NCBI RefSeq assembly: GCF_001908185.1
Contig: NZ_LGHM01000043.1
Location: 37,959 to 101,958, forward strand
Source: Bradyrhizobium sp. AS23.2
Lineage (GTDB): Bacteria; Pseudomonadota; Alphaproteobacteria; Rhizobiales; Xanthobacteraceae
Reading direction: 5' to 3'
DNA: 64,000 nt
A program made the translations under genes and the position numbers. The notes beneath the pieces are model-generated. The model did not search any database. It had not been told where the DNA came from and saw only the letters and a program-made list of their open reading frames with translations. This document shows, piece by piece, positions 47,332-56,955 of this stretch. Position 1 is the first letter of the stretch. Each line of letters opens with the position of its first letter.

Positions 47332-48849
47332 TTACTGCACGCTCAGCGCCACGAAGCGCAGCTCGCCATCGCCGTTCGAGACCAGCAGCAGCACCGACTT
47401 CTTGCCGTCCTTCTTGAGCTGGTCGACCCGCTTCTGGATGTCGGCGCCGCTCGAAACGGCTTCCTGCGCCACCTCCACGATGACGTCGCCGGCGGAGAGC
47501 CGCTTCTCGGCGGCGTCCGAATTGGCGTCGACATTGGTGACGACCACGCCCTTGACGCTGTCCTTGATCTTGTAGCGCGTGCGCAGGTCCTTGCTGAGCG
47601 CCGCAAGATCGAGGCCGAGCGCCCTCTGCGTCACCGGCTTCTCGGGCGCGGGCTCATCGGTCTTCACCGCGGCCTGCACCTTGTCGGGATCCTGGAGACG
47701 GCCGAGCGTGACCTTCTTGGTCTCCTCCTGGCCCTTGCGGATGATGACGACGTCGACCTCCTTGCCGACCGCCGTGTCGGCGACGACGCGGGAGAGGTCC
47801 TTCGGGTCCTTGACGTCCTTGCCGTCGAATTTGACGACGACGTCGCCGGGCTCGATTCCGGCGGGCTTCGCCGGGCCCTTGTCATCGACGCCGGCGACCA
47901 GCGCGCCGCGCGGCGGCTTGATGTTGAGGCTCTCGGCGATCTCGTCGGTGACGCCCTGGATGCGCACACCGAGCCAGCCGCGGCGCAGTTCGCCGAACTG
48001 GCGGAGCTGGTCCACGACGCCCGCGACCGTCTTCGACGGCACGGCAAAGCCGATGCCGATCGAACCGCCGGACGGCGAGATAATCAGCGTGTTGACGCCG
48101 ATGACCTCGCCTTCGAGGTTGAACAGCGGACCGCCCGAATTGCCACGGTTAATGGCGGCATCGGTCTGGATGTAGCTGTCATAGGGACCCGAGGAGATAT
48201 CGCGGTTCTTGGCCGAGACGATGCCGGCCGTTACCGTGCCGCCCAGGCTGAACGGGTTGCCGATCGCGACCACCCAGTCGCCGAGGCGCAGCTTGTCGGA
48301 GTCGCCGAACTTCACCGCGACAAGCGGCTTCGGCGGATTGAACTTGAGCACGGCAAGGTCGGTCTTCTTGTCGACGCCGACCAGCTCGGCCTTGATCTTG
48401 GTGCCGTCGTTGAGAATGACGTTGATTTCGTCGGCGTCCGCAATGACGTGGTTGTTGGTCACGACGACACCCGAGGTGTCGATGATGAAGCCGGAGCCGA
48501 GCGAGTTGGTCTTGCGCGGCGGGCTGTTCTCGCCACCCTTGCTGCCACCGCCGGGACCGCGGCGGTTCTTGAAGAAGTCGTCGAAGAACTCCTCGAAGGG
48601 CGAACCGGGCGGCAGTTGCGGCATGGTGTTGCTGCCGCCACCCTTGGCTTCGACGGTCTGCGAGGTCGAAATGTTGACGACCGCGTCGATCACCTTCTCG
48701 GCGACGTCGGCGATGCCCTCCGGTCCGCGCGCATAGGCCGGCGTGCCGAACGCACTGAATGCGCCAATGGCGAGCGCGGCCAGCCCAAGTCGCACGCCAA
48801 GTCGCGCGCAATTGCGCAAGCGGGTCGGGGCAATGGTGGCAGCGGTCAT
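47332..48849 (-). CDS. Do/DegP-like periplasmic serine protease (DegQ/DegP family)
   Basis: A 505-residue HtrA protease with signal peptide (to about residue 40, TPAYARG), trypsin-like domain with His134 (TNNHVIA), Asp164 (KKTDLAVLK) and Ser238 (NRGNSGGP), and two PDZ domains (about 275-360 and 400-500). It degrades or refolds envelope proteins. A Gly/Pro-rich loop (residues 97-112) interrupts the N-terminal protease region. ATG at 48849 has GGAGAT upstream. It lies in the conserved hfl neighbourhood that handles membrane protein quality control. Confidence 0.94.
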   Translation of the reverse strand: MTAATIAPTRLRNCARLGVRLGLAALAIGAFSAFGTPAYARGPEGIADVAEKVIDAVVNISTSQTVEAKGGGSNTMPQLPPGSPFEEFFDDFFKNRRGPGGGSKGGENSPPRKTNSLGSGFIIDTSGVVVTNNHVIADADEINVILNDGTKIKAELVGVDKKTDLAVLKFNPPKPLVAVKFGDSDKLRLGDWVVAIGNPFSLGGTVTAGIVSAKNRDISSGPYDSYIQTDAAINRGNSGGPLFNLEGEVIGVNTLIISPSGGSIGIGFAVPSKTVAGVVDQLRQFGELRRGWLGVRIQGVTDEIAESLNIKPPRGALVAGVDDKGPAKPAGIEPGDVVVKFDGKDVKDPKDLSRVVADTAVGKEVDVVIIRKGQEETKKVTLGRLQDPDKVQAAVKTDEPAPEKPVTQRALGLDLAALSKDLRTRYKIKDSVKGVVVTNVDANSDAAEKRLSAGDVIVEVAQEAVSSGADIQKRVDQLKKDGKKSVLLLVSNGDGELRFVALSVQ

Positions 48850-48991
48850 TGTGATCTCCAGAGAAAAGGATTCGGTCTCAAGACTGCGCTCGAACGGGGG
48901 GACGGCGCAAGCGCGGAGCTTAATGGGCCTCAAGACCCGAATAATACGGCGAAAACCGGCCTGTCGCCTTCACTTTGGCGTTGGGCGACGC

Positions 48992-49198
48992 CTAAATCGG
49001 ACGCCGCATAACCCAGATCAGGATCAAGCCTGCCACGGCCGAACCGATCCCGACCGCCCGCAGGATATTGTCGGGCGTGGCGATGGCGCTCTTCATGGCC
49101 TTGCGCATCCAGTTCGGACTTGCCGCGAACATCAAGCCTTCCAGCACGAACAGGATGCCTAAGCCGATGAGGAAGTCGGCGAACGCAATGGACCTCAT
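48992..49198 (-). CDS. DUF2065 small membrane protein
   Basis: 68 residues, two hydrophobic helices (IAFADFLIGLGILFVLEGLM and VGIGSAVAGLILIWVM). DUF2065 genes commonly stand next to hflC; function unknown. The next gene on the strand is degP. Confidence 0.85.
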   Translation of the reverse strand: MRSIAFADFLIGLGILFVLEGLMFAASPNWMRKAMKSAIATPDNILRAVGIGSAVAGLILIWVMRRPI

Positions 49199-49300
49199 CG
49201 GATTGGAACTCCCCGTTGTGCTGTTCTTGTCTGGACGAAGGGCGGCAGAACTGCCGCCCTTGTCTGGCTTAAGGCTTGTCTAGCTTAAGGCTTCTCTACT

Positions 49301-50197
49301 TCAAGGCTTGGCCGGCGTCTCGGTCGCCGTCTTGCCGGACGCGCTACCAAAGTACCGGAAGAAATCCGACTCGGGCCGCAGCAGGAAGCGGGTGTCGTTC
49401 GCGCGCAACCCGTTTTCGTAGGCCGTCATCGACCGGTAGAATGCGAAGAAGTCGGCATCCTTGCTGTAGGCCTCGGCGAAGAGGCGGTTGCGTTCGGCAT
49501 CGCCGGTGCCGCGGATCTGCTCCGCCTGCGAATTGGCTTCCGCGACGATCACGGTCGCCTCGCGGTCGGCCTTGGAGCGGATCTCCTGTGCCTTCTGGCC
49601 ACCCTGCGCGCGGAACTCGGCGGCTTCGCGCTCGCGCTCGGTCTTCATTCGCAGATAGACCGCCTGGCTGTTCTGTTCCGGCAGGTCGGCGCGGCGGATC
49701 CGGACGTCGACCACCTGGATGCCGTAGCCATCGGCCTCGCGATCGAGCTGATCGCGGATGCGCTGCATCAGCTTCTCGCGGTCGTCGCGCACGACGTTGA
49801 TGAAGGTGACCTCGCCGAGCACACGGCGCAGTGCCGCGTTCAGGAGCGTGGTGAGCTGGATGTTGGCGGCCTGGATCGAGCCGACACTCTGGTAGAAGCG
49901 CAGCGCGTCCTTGATGCGGTAGCGTGCAAAGGCGTCCACCACGAGCCGCTTCTGGTCGGATGCGATCGCTTCCTGCGACGGGTTCTCCAGATCGAGAATC
50001 CGCTTGTCGATGTTGATCACCGAATTCCACGGCGCCTTGAAGTGAAGGCCGGGCGCGGTGACGACGTCGACGGGCCTGCCGAACTGCAGCACGATGGTCT
50101 GCTCGGTCTGCTGCACCGTGAACAGCGACATGTAGCCGACGATCACGACGATCAGGAGCCCGAGCAGCGCGACGATACCTGTGACCGGAGACCTCAT
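49301..50197 (-). CDS. hflC: Protease modulator HflC
   Basis: A 298-residue SPFH/band-7 protein with one N-terminal transmembrane helix (residues 6-25) and periplasmic prohibitin domain (TVQQTEQTIVLQFGRPVDVV). With HflK it forms a ring around FtsH that limits access of membrane substrates. It overlaps the hflK stop by four bases. Confidence 0.95.
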   Translation of the reverse strand: MRSPVTGIVALLGLLIVVIVGYMSLFTVQQTEQTIVLQFGRPVDVVTAPGLHFKAPWNSVINIDKRILDLENPSQEAIASDQKRLVVDAFARYRIKDALRFYQSVGSIQAANIQLTTLLNAALRRVLGEVTFINVVRDDREKLMQRIRDQLDREADGYGIQVVDVRIRRADLPEQNSQAVYLRMKTEREREAAEFRAQGGQKAQEIRSKADREATVIVAEANSQAEQIRGTGDAERNRLFAEAYSKDADFFAFYRSMTAYENGLRANDTRFLLRPESDFFRYFGSASGKTATETPAKP

Positions 50198-51330
50198 CGG
50201 TTGCCTCCGCTCGACTGCTGACCGCTGGTAGGCGGCCGCTTGGTCGTCAATTCGCCCAGCGGCAGATAGGGCACGACGCCCTGGCCCGAGGGGCCGCCGT
50301 CATAGACGAGCTTGTCCGCGCCGCCGAGCACCCGCTCCATGGTTTCCAGATAGATCCGTTCACGCGTCACGTCGGGCGCCTTCTTGTATTCCTCGTAAAC
50401 CTTCAGGAAGCGCGCGCTCTGGCCCTTGGCCTCGGCGATCGCCTGCTCCCTGTAGCCTTCGGCGGCCTGCTGGATCTGCGCCGCACGTCCGCGCGCCTGC
50501 GGCACGACCTGGTTGGCGTAGGTCTGCGCTTCGTTCTGCAACTGCTCCTGATTGGCGCGCGCCGCCTGGACGTCGCGGAAGGCGTCGATCACCTGCGCCG
50601 GCGGATCGACCTTCTGCATCTGCACCTGGGTGACGAGAATGCCCGCCCCATAGCTGTCCAGCGTCCGCTGGATCAGTTCCTGCACGCCCTGCTCGGTCAC
50701 GTTTCGCGCGCCGGTCAGGATCGGCTGGATCTGCGAGCGGCCGATCACCTCGCGCATCGCGCTTTCGGCGACCGCCTTCACTGTGCCTTCGGGATTCTGG
50801 ATGTTGAAGAGGAAGTCACCGACGCCGTCCGGCTTGATGCGCCAGAGCACGGTGAAATCGACGTCGACGATGTTCTCGTCGCCGGTCAGCATCAGGCTCT
50901 CTTCCGGCACGTCACGAATGGAGCGGCTGCGCCGCGCCGGATCGTCGATCAGCGTCATGCCGATGGAGATGGTGTTAACGCGCAGCGCCTTCGGCAGCAG
51001 CACGGTCTCGATCGGATAAGGCAGATGATAGTTCAGGCCCGGCTGCACGGTGCGGACATGCTTGCCGAAGCGCAGCACGACGCCGAGTTCCTCGGACTGC
51101 ACGCGGAAGAACCCCGACAGCAGCCAGAACGCGATGATGAGCAGGATGATCAGCGTGATGCCTATGCCGGAGAAATAGCCGCCCGGCATGATCTGCTGGA
51201 GGCGGTCCTGGCCGCGCCGCAGAAGGTCTTCCAGATCCGGCGGCCTCGGCCCGACCGGTTGCGGGCCTGAGCCCCACGGTCCCTTCGGACCCGAGCCCCA
51301 TGGCCCACCGCCCTGATTCTTCCACGGCAT
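50194..51330 (-). CDS. hflK: FtsH protease activity modulator HflK
   Basis: A 378-residue SPFH protein: Gly/Pro-rich cytoplasmic N-terminus (GGGPWGSGPKGPWGSGP), one transmembrane helix (about 55-73), band-7 domain with EELGVVLRFGKHVRTVQPGL and a coiled helix rich in Ala/Gln. ATG at 51330 follows GAGGAG. It pairs with HflC. Confidence 0.95.
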   Translation of the reverse strand: MPWKNQGGGPWGSGPKGPWGSGPQPVGPRPPDLEDLLRRGQDRLQQIMPGGYFSGIGITLIILLIIAFWLLSGFFRVQSEELGVVLRFGKHVRTVQPGLNYHLPYPIETVLLPKALRVNTISIGMTLIDDPARRSRSIRDVPEESLMLTGDENIVDVDFTVLWRIKPDGVGDFLFNIQNPEGTVKAVAESAMREVIGRSQIQPILTGARNVTEQGVQELIQRTLDSYGAGILVTQVQMQKVDPPAQVIDAFRDVQAARANQEQLQNEAQTYANQVVPQARGRAAQIQQAAEGYREQAIAEAKGQSARFLKVYEEYKKAPDVTRERIYLETMERVLGGADKLVYDGGPSGQGVVPYLPLGELTTKRPPTSGQQSSGGNR

Positions 51331-51489
51331 TCGACGTTCTCCTCGGCAGACCGGGACTAGAACTAACCCGGCCGGCATTGTCCGGTCCGGCTTTATAGGG
51401 GACAGGCAAGTCCCTTACAACGCAGCCCTAGCCGCCTTCCGAGCTATGCTCGGGCACGAAAAAGTCAATGTAAACATTGGCGAAAGCAG

Positions 51490-51999
51490 TTAATGGTGGG
51501 GCCGCCGACGATATGTCACATAGGAGAAGTCGGCGCTGTCATCGGGGCCCGCAGGATGGCGAATGCGCTCAACCTCCTCCCACTCTGCCTTGTCGATGTC
51601 GAAATGCGTGTCGCCTTCGGGGCGCGCATGCACTTCGGTGATTTCAAGGCGATCGGCGCGATCGAGCCACTGCCGATAGATCTCGGCACCGCCGATCACC
51701 GCGATCTCGGCGACCGAACGCCGCAGGGCGTCGCCCCGCGCGACCGCACCTGCATCGGTAGCCGATGTCGTAACTATGGCGCCGGCGGCGCGATAACCCG
51801 CATCGCGCGTGATGACGATGTTCGTGCGGTTTGGGAGCGGCCGACGAAGGGATTCGAAGGTCTTGCGTCCCATGATCACAGGCTTGCCGATCGTGAGCGC
51901 CTTGAAGCGCGCCATGTCGGATTTCAATCGCCATGGGATCGCGTTACCTGCGCCGATGACGCCGTTCTCCGCAATCGCAACGACGAAGACGATCTCCAT
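51490..51999 (-). CDS. folA: Dihydrofolate reductase
   Basis: Makes tetrahydrofolate with NADPH, completing the cycle with ThyA nearby. 169 residues: AIAENGVIGAGNAIPWRLKS (substrate and NADPH loops), MGRKTFESL and VIGGAEIYRQ are the standard motifs. The ATG at 51999 shares its A with the stop of the preceding GNAT gene (TGATG). Confidence 0.95.
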   Translation of the reverse strand: MEIVFVVAIAENGVIGAGNAIPWRLKSDMARFKALTIGKPVIMGRKTFESLRRPLPNRTNIVITRDAGYRAAGAIVTTSATDAGAVARGDALRRSVAEIAVIGGAEIYRQWLDRADRLEITEVHARPEGDTHFDIDKAEWEEVERIRHPAGPDDSADFSYVTYRRRPHH

Positions 52000-52484
52000 C
52001 AGTTCGCGCTCCCGGCTAGCCGCGTCAGCGCGGGACCGGTGACGCGGCACAGCGTCCAGTCGTCCATCATCACGGCGCCGAGCGATTTGTAGAACGTGAT
52101 CGACGGCGCATTCCAGTCGAGCACCGCCCATTGCAGGCGCGACCAGCCGTTGTCGACGCATTCCCTCGCGAGATAGACCAGCAGCGCCTTGCCGAGGCCC
52201 CTGCCCCGATGCGACGGCCGCACGTACAAATCTTCGAGATAGATGCCGTGGCGGCCGCTGAAGGTGGAGAAATTGACGAACCACACCGCAAAGCCGACAG
52301 GCTCGCCGTTCCACTCGGCGATCGCGCAATAGAGCTGCGGATTGCTGCTGAATAGCGCCTCCGCGATCATCGCCTCAGTCGCCTCGACCTCGTGCGACAG
52401 TTTTTCGTACTCGGCCAGTTCGCGGATGAAGGCAAGAACCAGCCCGGCTTCGCCAGGACGCACGCGGCGGATGTTGACCGGCAT
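51999..52484 (-). CDS. GNAT-family N-acetyltransferase
   Basis: 161 residues with the acetyl-CoA motif RPSHRGRGLGKALL (about 92-105) and the SAT/diamine-acetyltransferase-like pattern LEDLYV followed by the conserved WAVLDWNAPSITFYKSLGA. Relatives acetylate polyamines or thialysine. It sits between thyA and folA with tiny gaps, so it belongs to the same operon, although no metabolic link to folate is evident. Confidence 0.88.
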   Translation of the reverse strand: MPVNIRRVRPGEAGLVLAFIRELAEYEKLSHEVEATEAMIAEALFSSNPQLYCAIAEWNGEPVGFAVWFVNFSTFSGRHGIYLEDLYVRPSHRGRGLGKALLVYLARECVDNGWSRLQWAVLDWNAPSITFYKSLGAVMMDDWTLCRVTGPALTRLAGSAN

Positions 52485-52489
52485 CTGCG

Positions 52490-53284
52490 TTAGACCGCGA
52501 CTTCCGCCTTGATGTGCGGATGCGGATCGTAGCCGACCAGCTCGAAATCCTCGTAGCGGAAAGAGAAGATGTCCTTCACGTCGGGGTTGATCCGCATCAC
52601 CGGCAGCGCACGCGGCGCGCGCGTGAGCTGAAGCCGGGCCTGCTCCAGATGATTGGAGTAGAGATGGGTGTCGCCGAACGAGTGCACGAAGTCGCCGGGC
52701 TTCAGGCCCGTGACCTGCGCCACCATCATGGTGAGCAGCGCATAGGAAGCGATATTAAAGGGCACGCCGAGGAACACGTCAGCCGAGCGCTGATAGAGCT
52801 GGCACGACAGCTTGCCGTTGGCGACGTAGAACTGGAACAGACAGTGGCACGGCGGCAGTGCCATCTTGTCGACTTCGGCCGGGTTCCACGCCGAGACGAT
52901 CAACCGGCGCGAGTCCGGGTTGCGCTTGATCATGTCGACCACATTCGCGATCTGGTCGATGCTGCGGCCGTCCGGCGCGGGCCAGGAGCGCCACTGATGG
53001 CCGTAGACCGGACCGAGATCGCCATTGGCATCCGCCCACTCGTCCCAGATGGTGACGCCATTGTCGCGCAGATATTTGATGTTCGTATCGCCCTTCAGGA
53101 ACCACAGCAGCTCATGCACAATCGCCTTGAGCGGCAGCCGCTTGGTGGTCAGCATCGGGAAACCGGCGGACAGATTGAAGCGCATCTGGTGGCCGAACAC
53201 CGACAGCGTGCCGGTGCCGGTCCGGTCGGTCTTCTCGGCGCCGTCTGAAAGAATCCGCTCGAGCAGGTCCTGATACTGGTGCAT
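52490..53284 (-). CDS. thyA: Thymidylate synthase
   Basis: Converts dUMP to dTMP with methylene-THF. 264 residues, the standard short ThyA length; catalytic Cys is in [13 protein letters not shown] (about 146), and the dUMP site is in [20 protein letters not shown]. First gene of the thyA-GNAT-folA run. Confidence 0.96.
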   Translation of the reverse strand: MHQYQDLLERILSDGAEKTDRTGTGTLSVFGHQMRFNLSAGFPMLTTKRLPLKAIVHELLWFLKGDTNIKYLRDNGVTIWDEWADANGDLGPVYGHQWRSWPAPDGRSIDQIANVVDMIKRNPDSRRLIVSAWNPAEVDKMALPPCHCLFQFYVANGKLSCQLYQRSADVFLGVPFNIASYALLTMMVAQVTGLKPGDFVHSFGDTHLYSNHLEQARLQLTRAPRALPVMRINPDVKDIFSFRYEDFELVGYDPHPHIKAEVAV

Positions 53285-53403
53285 GTGCCATGAGCCTTTG
53301 GGGAGGCGGCGAACTTAACGGCCGCCCCCGCGCTGCGACAGCGGCGATTCGCCGTCTGTGCCCATTATACCCGGAAAAGTGAGTGTTCCCGGCGCAAACG
53401 ACA

Positions 53404-53428
53404 AGGGGCGGAACTCTCGTCCCGCCCC
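53404..53428 (-). terminator. Probable terminator hairpin after tctC
   Basis: Minus-strand stem AGGGGCGG / CCGCCCCT, 25 bases after the tctC stop, no clear T tract. It could also protect the 3' end of the mRNA. Confidence 0.5.
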
Positions 53429-53453
53429 TCGCCTATCGGTTTGAAAGTGCTGG

Positions 53454-54437
53454 CTAAGTTGCCGGCTTGAGCACCGGGGTCCACTTCGCGATCTCGTTCT
53501 TGACGAGGGTCGCCAGCGCCTCCGGCGTCCGGTCCGCAGGATCCGGGATGACGCTGCCGAGTTCGAGCAGGCGCTTGCGCACGTTCTCGTCGCCGAGCGC
53601 CTTGATCGCGGCGGCGTTCAGGCTCGCGACGATGGCCGGCGAAGTTCCCTTCGGCGCGAACATCGCGTTCCAGGCCTGGGCCTGGAACGCAGGCAGGCCG
53701 GCTTCCGCCGTCGTCGGCACGTTCGGCAGCGATGGATTGCGCTCCGGCGTTGCGATCGCATAGGCCTTGATGGTGCCGGCGTTGATCTGCGGCACGGCGT
53801 TGACGATCTGGTCGCACATGTAGTCGACTTGTCCCGCCACCAGCGCGTTCATCGCAGGTCCCGTGCCGTTGAAGGGCACACCGACCGGCTTGATGTCGAG
53901 GATGGAGTGCAACAGCTCGCAGGACGCGTGCGAGACCGAGCCGACGCCGGCATGCGCCGCGTTCACCTTCTCGGCATTCGCCTTCACGTAAGTCACGAAC
54001 TCCTTCAGGTCCTTCGGCGGGAAATCCTTGCGCGCCAGGATCAGGATCGGCGTGCCCGCGAGCAGCGCGATCGGCTCAAAATCCCTTTCGGGATGATAGG
54101 CGAGCTTCGGGTAGAGCGGCACCGACGCAGCGTGCGTGCCCATATGCCCGGTAATCAGCGTATAGCCGTCATTGGTCGCGCGCGCGGCGCGCGTGGTTGC
54201 GGTGGTGCCGCCGGCGCCGACCACGTTCTCGATGACGATGCTCTGCCCCAGCGTCTGCGCCATATGCGCGGTGACGATGCGCGAGATCACGTCGGTCGGA
54301 CCGCCGGCAGCGAACGGCACGATCATGGTGATGCTGCGCGTCGGATAGGTCTGCGCCTGCGACGGCGCGACAAAGGAGCACAGCGATGCAAGCACTGCTG
54401 CACATGCGCCCGTAGCAAGCGCGCGAATGGAAGTCAT
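53454..54437 (-). CDS. Tripartite tricarboxylate transporter substrate-binding protein (TctC/Bug)
   Basis: 327 residues with signal peptide (ends PSQAQTYP, about residue 28) and Bug family motifs RSITMIVPFAAGGPTDVISR, VENVVGAGGTTATTRA and VPTTAEAGLPAFQAQ. The ATG at 54437 follows GGGGGGATCGAG. It stands downstream of tctB and tctA on the same strand, but a perfect terminator separates it from tctA, so its level can differ from that of the membrane subunits. Confidence 0.92.
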   Translation of the reverse strand: MTSIRALATGACAAVLASLCSFVAPSQAQTYPTRSITMIVPFAAGGPTDVISRIVTAHMAQTLGQSIVIENVVGAGGTTATTRAARATNDGYTLITGHMGTHAASVPLYPKLAYHPERDFEPIALLAGTPILILARKDFPPKDLKEFVTYVKANAEKVNAAHAGVGSVSHASCELLHSILDIKPVGVPFNGTGPAMNALVAGQVDYMCDQIVNAVPQINAGTIKAYAIATPERNPSLPNVPTTAEAGLPAFQAQAWNAMFAPKGTSPAIVASLNAAAIKALGDENVRKRLLELGSVIPDPADRTPEALATLVKNEIAKWTPVLKPAT

Positions 54438-54461
54438 CTCGATCCCCCCGGGACACAAACA

Positions 54462-54489
54462 AAAATGCCGGCCATAAGGCCGGCATTTT
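54462..54489 (-). terminator. Strong terminator between tctA and tctC
   Basis: Perfect 12-bp stem AAAATGCCGGCC / GGCCGGCATTTT with an ATAA loop (TTAT on the other strand); runs of A and T at both ends make it usable in either direction. It lies in the 140-base gap between tctA (end 54578) and tctC (start 54437). Confidence 0.9.
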
Positions 54490-54577
54490 CATTTCACGAA
54501 GCCGTCACGTAAGTCGATTCGACTTCCGAATGCGGCGCGCCGACGCAGGCGCGGCGACGACGCAGTGCGCGGCGCGA

Positions 54578-56095
54578 TCAGTTCTCGGACTCGGTGAACA
54601 CCTCGTCGCGCTTGGCGCGCAACGCGGGCAGCACCGTGAGCACCAGTAGGAACGCCGCGATCGCGAGCAGCGCCGCCGACAACGGACGCGTCAGGAACAC
54701 GCTCCAGTCGCCGCGCGAGATCAGCAGCGCGCGGCGCAGGTTCTCTTCCATCAGCGGTCCGAGCACCATGCCGAGCAGCAGCGGCGCCGGCTCGAAATCG
54801 TGCTTGATCAGCCAGTAGCCGACCAGGCCGAAGACGCCGGCGAGGATGACGTCGACCGGTGCGTTGTTCACCGAGTAGATGCCGATCGCGCAGAAGATCA
54901 CGATCGAGGGGAACATCAGCCGGTAAGGCACGCGCAGGAGCCGCACCCAGATTCCGACCAGCGGCAGGTTGATGATGATCAGCATCAGGTTGCCGATCCA
55001 CATCGAGGCGATCATGCCCCAGACGAGGTCGGGCTGCTTCTGCATCACCTGCGGACCCGGCACGATGCCGTGAATGGTCATCGCACCGACCATCAGCGCC
55101 ATCACCGCGTTCGGCGGGATGCCGAGCGTCAGTAGCGGGATGAAGGAGGTCTGCGCCGCGGCGTTGTTGGCGCTTTCCGGCGCCGCCACGCCCTCGATCG
55201 CACCGCGGCCGAACCGCGACGGGTTCTTGGCGATCTTCTTCTCGAGCGTGTAGGCCGCGAACGACGCGATGACCGCGCCGCCGCCCGGGAGGATGCCGAG
55301 GATCGAGCCGAGCACGGTGCCGCGCAGGATCGGCGGCGTCGAGTCGATCAGATCCTTCCTGGTCGGCATCAGGCCGGTGATCTTCTGCTGGACGAGGTCG
55401 CGGTTCATCTCGGCGCCGGCGTCGAGATTGCGGATGATCTCGGCAAAGCCGAACACACCCATCGCCACCGTCGCAAAGCCGAGACCGTCGGCCAGTTCCG
55501 GAATGTTGAACGCCATGCGTGAGGCGCCGGTCTCGATGTCCGAGCCGACCATCGACAGCAGCAGGCCGAACACGATCATCGCGATCGCCTTCAGCACCGA
55601 GCCCTTGGCCAGCACGACCGCGAAGATCAGGCCGAGCACCATCAGCGAGAAATACTCGGCCGGGCCGAACGCCAGCGCGAGCTTGGTCAGCGGCGCGCCG
55701 AGCACTGCGATGAGCACGGTCGCAACGCAGCCGGCGAAGAACGAACCGATCGCCGCGATCGCCAGCGCCGGACCAGCACGGCCCTGCTTGGCCATCTGGT
55801 GGCCGTCGATGGCAGTGACAACCGATGTCGCTTCACCCGGAATATTGACCAGGATCGACGTGGTCGAGCCGCCATACTGGGCACCATAGTAGATGCCGGC
55901 GAGCATGATCAGCGCGCCGACGGGCGGCAGTCCGAAGGTGATCGGCAGCAGCATCGCGACCGTCGCGATGGTACCGATGCCCGGCAGCACGCCGACCAGT
56001 GTTCCGACGAGAGCGCCGATCAGGCACATCAGGAGGTTGATTGGAGAGAAGGCGACAACAAAACCGTGAGCGAGGTTGGCAAAGAGCTCCATCAC
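54578..56095 (-). CDS. Tripartite tricarboxylate transporter large membrane subunit (TctA)
   Basis: 505 residues, about 12 helices. The TctA hallmarks GVLPGIGTIATVAMLLPITF (residues 34-53) and GILPGGGAVIASFAAY are two symmetric Gly/Pro motifs that line the transport path. It forms a secondary importer with TctB, fed by TctC; the substrate may be citrate or another carboxylate. Confidence 0.94.
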   Translation of the reverse strand: MMELFANLAHGFVVAFSPINLLMCLIGALVGTLVGVLPGIGTIATVAMLLPITFGLPPVGALIMLAGIYYGAQYGGSTTSILVNIPGEATSVVTAIDGHQMAKQGRAGPALAIAAIGSFFAGCVATVLIAVLGAPLTKLALAFGPAEYFSLMVLGLIFAVVLAKGSVLKAIAMIVFGLLLSMVGSDIETGASRMAFNIPELADGLGFATVAMGVFGFAEIIRNLDAGAEMNRDLVQQKITGLMPTRKDLIDSTPPILRGTVLGSILGILPGGGAVIASFAAYTLEKKIAKNPSRFGRGAIEGVAAPESANNAAAQTSFIPLLTLGIPPNAVMALMVGAMTIHGIVPGPQVMQKQPDLVWGMIASMWIGNLMLIIINLPLVGIWVRLLRVPYRLMFPSIVIFCAIGIYSVNNAPVDVILAGVFGLVGYWLIKHDFEPAPLLLGMVLGPLMEENLRRALLISRGDWSVFLTRPLSAALLAIAAFLLVLTVLPALRAKRDEVFTESEN

Positions 56096-56099
56096 ACCC

Positions 56100-56861
56100 T
56101 CACTGGACCAGGAAACGCGGGAACATCGGCATCGGCAGCCCGAGCACGTAGGGGAATAGCACAGCGCAACCGAGCGTCAGGCAGGCGCCGACGATGGCGG
56201 CCTCAAGCCAGCGCGTCTCGTGCGATCCTGTCGCGGCGATCATGAAGCTAACGAAGGCGGAGACCACGAGGCCGAGCGGCCGGATCGCCAGCGCGAAGAA
56301 CAGGATCGCGACCATCACGAACAACGGCCCGCGCCAGGAATAATGCGCGAGCACCGGCCCCTCGGCCAGAAGGCCCGTCAATGCAATGCCCGCGGACAGA
56401 GTCACCAAAAGTCCGCCAAACATCCGCGGAGCCGTACCGGCGCCGAAGGAGAAACCACGCATGCCCTGCAAATCGCTCGACGCCCACAGCGCGAACAGCG
56501 CCAGCGCCATGAGAATGATGCCGCCGACATAGTCCTGCGCGGACCTGATCGTCATGAACAGCGTCACGATCGCCACCGCGAACAGCGGATAGGAATAGAT
56601 CAGCGCGAGCAGCACATCGGATGACGTCTTCTTGGTGTCACCGCCGATCGCTCCGATCAGCGCGCCAGGAGCGCCCGCGACCAGCGCGGTGGCGTGACTG
56701 ATCACGACGGTGGCCGGGCCGCGGCCTGCGCCCCAGCCAAAAATCGTCCCTATTGACCAGATGAATTCAAAAATCTGCGGCGCAATCGCCAGCAGACAGA
56801 AGCCGAGCGCCACCGATGTGTTTCGGGTGGCTGTCGCCGAGTGGCCCATCGTATCGGCCAT
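56100..56861 (-). CDS. Tripartite tricarboxylate transporter small membrane subunit (TctB)
   Basis: 253 residues with a long hydrophilic loop and five or more helices; the C-terminal half (YSWRGPLFVMVAILFFALAI, RPLGLVVSAFVSFMIAATG) is typical of TctB. The N-terminal 90 residues add two further helices and are longer than in most small subunits. GGAGGAGAC precedes the ATG at 56861. It is 4 bases from tctA. Confidence 0.85.
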   Translation of the reverse strand: MADTMGHSATATRNTSVALGFCLLAIAPQIFEFIWSIGTIFGWGAGRGPATVVISHATALVAGAPGALIGAIGGDTKKTSSDVLLALIYSYPLFAVAIVTLFMTIRSAQDYVGGIILMALALFALWASSDLQGMRGFSFGAGTAPRMFGGLLVTLSAGIALTGLLAEGPVLAHYSWRGPLFVMVAILFFALAIRPLGLVVSAFVSFMIAATGSHETRWLEAAIVGACLTLGCAVLFPYVLGLPMPMFPRFLVQ

Positions 56862-56955
56862 GCTTGTCTCCTCCGCGACCCGCAAGTCACGAGCACTGTT
56901 GTTCTAATCGGCTGGAAATGGATCCCCCGCCCGGATCACTGCCTAGCGATTTTCA

